Below, piece by piece: positions 17,101 to 19,646 of a DNA stretch of 19,646 nt. The stretch comes from CAVALG01 sp963630555 (GTDB lineage Bacteria > Bacillota > Clostridia > Oscillospirales > Acutalibacteraceae). The notes beneath the pieces were generated by a model. It saw only the letters and a list, made by a program, of their open reading frames with translations, did no database searches and was not told the DNA's origin. Each line of letters opens with the position of its first letter. Position 1 is the stretch's first letter. Both the position numbers and the translations under genes were made by a program. Location: NCBI GenBank assembly GCA_963630555.1, contig CAVGND010000033.1, forward strand, positions 1-19,646. Reading direction: 5' to 3'.

Positions 17101-17551
17101 CATGGATAAAACCGACTGTACCGTCGAGTTGCAATGCGACTCTCATATTCCGGAAAAATACATTCGTTCGCTGCCGCAAAGGCTTTCAATCTATCGCAAA
17201 ATCGCCGGCGTGACGGATGAAACCACCAAAGCCGATATTGTTGATGAACTTACCGACCGTTTCGGCAGACCTCCCGAAACCGTGCTCAAACTCATTGATA
17301 TTGCATTGCTGCGTTATAAAGCGGGTGGATTGGGAATAGTTTCGGTATCTGAAAATTCCGGCCTGGTAAACCTGATATTCAAAGAACCCGATCCCGATAA
17401 AATATTAAAACTTGCCGGTGCAATGCCGCGACGGGTATCCCTCGGAAAAACGGACGGAAAAGTAAGCATAAAACCGCAGCAAGGACAAACCGTACTTGCC
17501 GCTGCGTTTGAAGCCATTGAAAAACTGTCGCCTGAAGGTATACAAAATTAA
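14117..17551 (+). CDS. mfd: Transcription-repair coupling factor Mfd
   Basis: Mfd removes stalled RNA polymerase and recruits UvrA to lesions in transcribed strands. At 1144 residues it is full length. The N-terminal UvrB-like module has a degenerate nucleotide site (GVSGLSGVSK), as is normal. The RNA polymerase-interacting domain begins near DYVVHTTHGIGRF at about 483-495. The translocase motor has Walker A GDVGFGKT at 630-637, the DEEQ box at 731-734, SATPIPRTL in motif III, and GRVGRS near 903-908. The C-terminal TRCF domain includes SHIPEKYIRSLPQRLSIYR. The ribosome site AGGTGA overlaps the pth stop codon. No terminator is obvious after the gene. Confidence 0.98.
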   Translation: MDFLISEFASVNEYKEVEGAVKAKKAIGVSGLSGVSKAILTAALCKRLGQKALIVTPTEGEASSITEELLRLEINAVLFPERDYSPLDTLSRSHEFEQKRIAALSKISDRDFDIAVTSAVAAVSRTISAEELQKNSLTIKAHCEYDLKGIVEKLPEMGYTRFDEVEGVGQFSVRGGILDIFTPSESQPVRIDFWGDEADAIYLFDNGSKRRTQEIECVSVPPIYEGLPQSREQMIEKLKKLATSKSISELARQTIYNDIDALSAGLSIPYDRYPEQIHSDFSTIFDHIDGLLFISECNGINSRFKNLYETQKQELELFTEKGVCFSKKDPYYLKRTQFLRNISLKAPIFLESFPKSKYLIDTEENIAFLLKVIPPFNSVKELNDEIKNDRSQRIVVLAGEQRAAQNLANELSELGNGATFKKRENVIPVNGITATTGSLSCGFSAPGTDFSIYAFAHPVPKKRKRYFKKGVDIGSLDDLKVGDYVVHTTHGIGRFSGIQSLTVKGITKDYIKISYMESGVLYVPVTSLDLVSKYIGSAEENIKLNRLGSHEWEKTKQRVRKSVKNIAKQLTLLYAKRMQQKGYAFSADSDLQTDFEKKFIYDETEDQLRCSDEIKRDMESLIPMDRLLCGDVGFGKTEVALRAAFKCICDGKQCAILVPTTILAWQHYKTSVERFSGLPVEIEMLSRFRTVKQQNDIKKQLKNGSIDLIIGTHRMIGKDIIFHDLGLLIVDEEQRFGVSQKEKLKERYPTVDVLTLSATPIPRTLNMALSGLRDMSSIEEPPLDRLPVQTYVTEQDEGIITEAIERELRRAGQVFYLHNRVESIVTRAAEIARLVPNARIGVAHGKMDEMELSEVWRRMIEREIDVLVCTTIIETGVDVPNANTLIIEDADRMGLSQLHQLRGRVGRSHRKAQAYFMYRRGKSLSEVSRKRLEAIRDFTEFGSGFKIALRDLEIRGAGNILGGEQHGHMESVGYDMYLKLLNDALKEEQSGNAESMDKTDCTVELQCDSHIPEKYIRSLPQRLSIYRKIAGVTDETTKADIVDELTDRFGRPPETVLKLIDIALLRYKAGGLGIVSVSENSGLVNLIFKEPDPDKILKLAGAMPRRVSLGKTDGKVSIKPQQGQTVLAAAFEAIEKLSPEGIQN

Positions 17552-17561
17552 CAAAATATAC

Positions 17562-17590
17562 TGGACATTCGATTTATTCTGTTGTATAAT
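17562..17590 (+). promoter_or_regulatory. Sigma-A promoter for the lipoprotein gene
   Basis: TGGACA (17562-17567) and a perfect TATAAT (17585-17590) with a 17-nt spacer. The predicted start near 17597 leaves a leader of about 53 nt. It lies 11 nt after the mfd stop codon, so the lipoprotein can be expressed independently of mfd. Confidence 0.78.
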
Positions 17591-17649
17591 GTTAGACAAT
17601 GGTGTTGACTTATTTAGTTTTGACCAATTAATTTAAGGAGTTTGACAAA

Positions 17650-18795
17650 ATGAAAGCAATTACAAAAATTATTTCTGTTGCGATGGCGCTGTTTTTAGTC
17701 GCCATATGCTTTACAGGCTGTCACAAAAAGAACGAAACCGCCATACAGGCAGGTAATGTGAAAATGACCTCGAGTGAATATTCCTGCATACTTATTAATG
17801 CCTATCAGGAAGCGGTTCAAAAAATTGAGGAAGAACACGAAGAAAGCGGAGAGCATAACCACGACAGCGGTTATACCGACGAAAAAATTGACGGTAAAGC
17901 ATTTGATAAATGGGTAAAATCACGCGCTATGGAATTAAGCAAAGAATACATTGCCGTTAAAATTCTTGCTGCCGACAATAAGGTTGAACTTACTGATGAT
18001 TCCATTTCTCAGATAAAATCATCCGCCGATTCGTATTGGCAGTATTATTCGCTTGATGACCTTTACGGGAAAATGGGTGTTTCAAAGTCTACGTATGTCA
18101 AGTATTTGCAGAACAGTTCGCTTAAACAACAATTATTTACTGCGCTCTACGGTGAGGACGGCAGTAAAGCGGTTGATAAAAACACAGTTCTTGCAGCTAT
18201 ATACAGCCAGCACGACACTATAAAAACAATTGAGGCTTCATATTCCGCCACCGGTTCTGACGGCACATCAACATCGATGACCGACGAGGAAAAGGAAGAA
18301 CTCAATACCAAATATCAGGGATATGTAGACCGTTTGAATGCCGGCGAAGACTTTAAAACCGTATATTGTGAAGCAAACGGTATGACAGCCGAAGACTTTG
18401 ATTCAAACTATGCTGTTAAAACCGAAAGCAGCACAAGCAGTGCGAAAGATCCGCTTGAAACTGTTATCGGTTCGGAAAAAACAAGTTATGAAAACGAACT
18501 GTTTGATACAGTTAACGCTTTGGAAGTAGGCAAAGCCACACTTTATAAGAATGATTCGGGCGTTATTGTTATCTTAAAAACCGATATAAGTGCTGATTCT
18601 TATTATTCAACCTCGCTTTATGATTCTGCACTTAAATATCTTAAATCGGAAGAATTTGAAGATCTTATAGAAGACACCTACAAAGGTCTTAAATTCACCG
18701 AAGATAAATCCGCAACAAAACAATTTAAAGTCAAAAAACTTGATGAGGTGTACACCGATTACGAAGAAAAAGTATCTTCAAGCACAGCATCATAA
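17650..18795 (+). CDS. Lipoprotein, divergent PrsA/SurA-like foldase
   Basis: A 381-residue exported lipoprotein. Residues 1-24 form a type II signal peptide: basic start, hydrophobic core, and lipobox FTGC with the lipid-bearing Cys24. A His/Glu-rich loop follows (His63, His69, His71 within EEHEESGEHNHD). A helical SurA-N-like region then precedes a segment with LNAGEDFKTVYCEANGM and VNALEVGKATLYKNDSGVIVIL, which resembles the frame of a parvulin (PpiC) domain but lacks a clear set of active-site residues. By position after mfd and by layout it resembles PrsA, which folds secreted proteins at the outer face of the membrane; isomerase activity is doubtful. AAGGAG lies 9 nt before the ATG. Confidence 0.75.
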   Translation: MKAITKIISVAMALFLVAICFTGCHKKNETAIQAGNVKMTSSEYSCILINAYQEAVQKIEEEHEESGEHNHDSGYTDEKIDGKAFDKWVKSRAMELSKEYIAVKILAADNKVELTDDSISQIKSSADSYWQYYSLDDLYGKMGVSKSTYVKYLQNSSLKQQLFTALYGEDGSKAVDKNTVLAAIYSQHDTIKTIEASYSATGSDGTSTSMTDEEKEELNTKYQGYVDRLNAGEDFKTVYCEANGMTAEDFDSNYAVKTESSTSSAKDPLETVIGSEKTSYENELFDTVNALEVGKATLYKNDSGVIVILKTDISADSYYSTSLYDSALKYLKSEEFEDLIEDTYKGLKFTEDKSATKQFKVKKLDEVYTDYEEKVSSSTAS

Positions 18796-18809
18796 TATCC
18801 CGACTATCT

Positions 18810-18850
18810 GCGTAACGCAGGGCTGTTTCCCGCCCTGCGTTACGCTTTGA
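18810..18850 (+). terminator. Intrinsic terminator after the lipoprotein gene
   Basis: A perfect 14-bp GC-rich stem (18810-18823 with 18832-18845) with an 8-nt loop starts 15 nt after the stop codon. Only three T follow at once, so the U-tract is short, but the stem is very stable. Confidence 0.78.
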
Positions 18851-18897
18851 AATAATTGCACTTTGAGGAAATGCGGAAAGATGTTGTTCGTTACTGT

Positions 18898-18926
18898 TTG
18901 ACAATTAAATTAATTGATTCTATTTC
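18898..18926 (+). promoter_or_regulatory. Possible promoter for the tandem-HTH gene
   Basis: A perfect TTGACA (18898-18903) is followed after 17 nt by TATTTC (18921-18926), a poor -10. The strong -35 with weak -10 suggests low or activator-dependent expression. Confidence 0.4.
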
Positions 18927-18964
18927 TATTTCAGTTACAATTTTTTATTCTTGCGGTGATACAC

Positions 18965-19492
18965 ATGAAATTTAACGAAAGATTTTCGGCAATATTGTTG
19001 ATGGAAAATTATTCTTATAAAAAGATGGCGGAAAAACTATCGGTGCCAAAAGAAACAATATTAGATTATGAAGAAGGTCTTGTAGTCCCTGAACGCGAGA
19101 TTTTAAGGGAAATTTCAAAAGAATTGCGAGTTTCGATAGACTATTTGATATGTGAAGAAAATCGCGTATCAATGGTTAGAGGATATACACCATCAAAATT
19201 CAAAATGCTTGATTTTATAAGAGAAAACGGTATAACAAAGAGAAGATTTTCCGAAATTGCCGAAGTGCCTATGATGATTGTCGACTATTGGCTTGCGGGA
19301 GAATTGTTCATCCCATGTGAAATAGTCGAGCGATTTTCTGAGTGGCCGTGCTATAACGGTCGTCTTACTTTTGCAAAAGACTCGGATATTTATTTATTTG
19401 CCAAAGCAAGAAAGAAAAGAAGTTTAGAAAACAGGCGCAAAAGAAAAAAGCAACGTGCAATTCAAGATGACAAAACGGCGGTGAAACCCTGA
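18965..19492 (+). CDS. XRE-like protein with two helix-turn-helix units
   Basis: A 175-residue probable DNA-binding protein. Residues 5-57 read as an XRE/Cro-type HTH: SYKKMAEKLSVPKETILDYEEG followed by VPEREILREISKELRVS and DYL. Residues 79-127 look like a second, diverged copy: TKRRFSEIAEVPMMIVDYWLAG, with the same V-P, aromatic and glycine spacing. The C-terminal part (about 148-163) is strongly basic. No sensor or enzymatic domain is visible. The start ATG 18965-18967 has GGTGA 5 nt upstream; an in-frame TTG at 18914 is rejected because it lies inside the promoter spacer. The gene stands alone between two terminators, next to an IS end. Target genes are unknown. Confidence 0.72.
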   Translation: MKFNERFSAILLMENYSYKKMAEKLSVPKETILDYEEGLVVPEREILREISKELRVSIDYLICEENRVSMVRGYTPSKFKMLDFIRENGITKRRFSEIAEVPMMIVDYWLAGELFIPCEIVERFSEWPCYNGRLTFAKDSDIYLFAKARKKRSLENRRKRKKQRAIQDDKTAVKP

Positions 19493-19517
19493 GTTTTCAC
19501 CGCCGTTAATATGTTTT
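19474..19517 (+). terminator. Intrinsic terminator overlapping the stop codon
   Basis: A perfect 13-bp stem (19474-19486 with 19495-19507) with an 8-nt loop. The left arm is coding sequence and the loop contains the TGA stop codon (19490-19492). A run of five T is at 19513-19517. On the minus strand the stem is followed by TTTTG, so it may also stop leftward transcripts coming out of the IS. Confidence 0.75.
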
Positions 19518-19526
19518 TATAAAATA

Positions 19527-19646
19527 AGGCTCTTCTTCAAATTTTGTGTAAACACACTTTAACGGTACAAGAATCAGAATTTATATCGTGGCGTGTGAGC
19601 CGCAAAACGGCTTACACGCCGTAATTGCATTTTAGCGGAAATAACG
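19527..19646 (-). mobile_element. Terminal segment of a second IS256-type copy, inverted
   Basis: Reverse complement of 180-299 with one mismatch (19539). It begins at the IS tip and would lead, beyond the window edge, into a transposase gene on the minus strand. The internal 13-bp hairpin recurs at 19590-19620. The transposase itself is not visible here, so the identity as IS depends on the left copy. Confidence 0.68.

Noticed and set aside
180..19646. Composite transposon carrying adaptive cargo
   Set aside because: All genes between the two IS ends are core housekeeping or ordinary envelope genes; no resistance, integrase or toxin genes are present, and the outer target duplication cannot be seen.
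1..19646. tRNA, rRNA or known riboswitch genes
   Set aside because: No cloverleaf, rRNA segment or recognisable riboswitch core was found in the intergenic stretches, although this was by eye only.

Overview
The window looks like a chromosomal segment of a Gram-positive, moderately AT-rich member of the Clostridia, probably close to Oscillospirales/Ruminococcaceae. The supporting signs are strong AGGAG-type ribosome binding sites, sigma-A promoters, an EcfA1-EcfA2-EcfT-TruA block, a ClpE-type Clp ATPase, a DUF5711-like protein, and a pth-mfd pair followed by a foldase-like lipoprotein. The taxonomic placement is inference from gene content only.

Layout. Bases 1-299 are the 3' end of an insertion sequence: the last 36 codons of an IS256-type transposase, a structured non-coding tail and a terminal sequence. 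From 305 to 12409 runs a minus-strand run of 12 genes, transcribed right to left from a clear promoter at 12440-12468: ruvC, ruvA, ruvB, glmM, a class I methyltransferase, ecfA1, ecfA2, ecfT, truA, a DUF5711-like protein, a CvpA-like protein and a clpE-like ATPase. Most junctions overlap by 4 nt or are separated by 1-4 nt, so this is likely one operon; clpE may also have its own promoter. The divergent region 12410-12724 holds both promoters and a structured leader with a possible 20-codon upstream ORF. Rightward from 12725 come a six-helix membrane protein of unknown function, pth and mfd. A separately promoted lipoprotein (PrsA/SurA-like) ends at a hairpin terminator, and a small DNA-binding protein with two helix-turn-helix units ends in a second terminator. 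The last 120 bases are the same terminal sequence as at the left end, inverted, with one mismatch.

How it works together. Most genes are housekeeping: Holliday junction processing (RuvABC), transcription-coupled repair (Mfd), peptidoglycan precursor supply (GlmM), tRNA modification and recycling (TruA, Pth), the shared energising module for vitamin/metal ECF transporters, and protein quality control (ClpE, extracellular foldase). No new defence or metabolic system is evident. The least explained items are the paired inverted IS ends, the leader RNA at 12588-12724 with two mutually exclusive hairpins, the orphan membrane protein behind it, and the tandem-HTH protein next to the right IS end.
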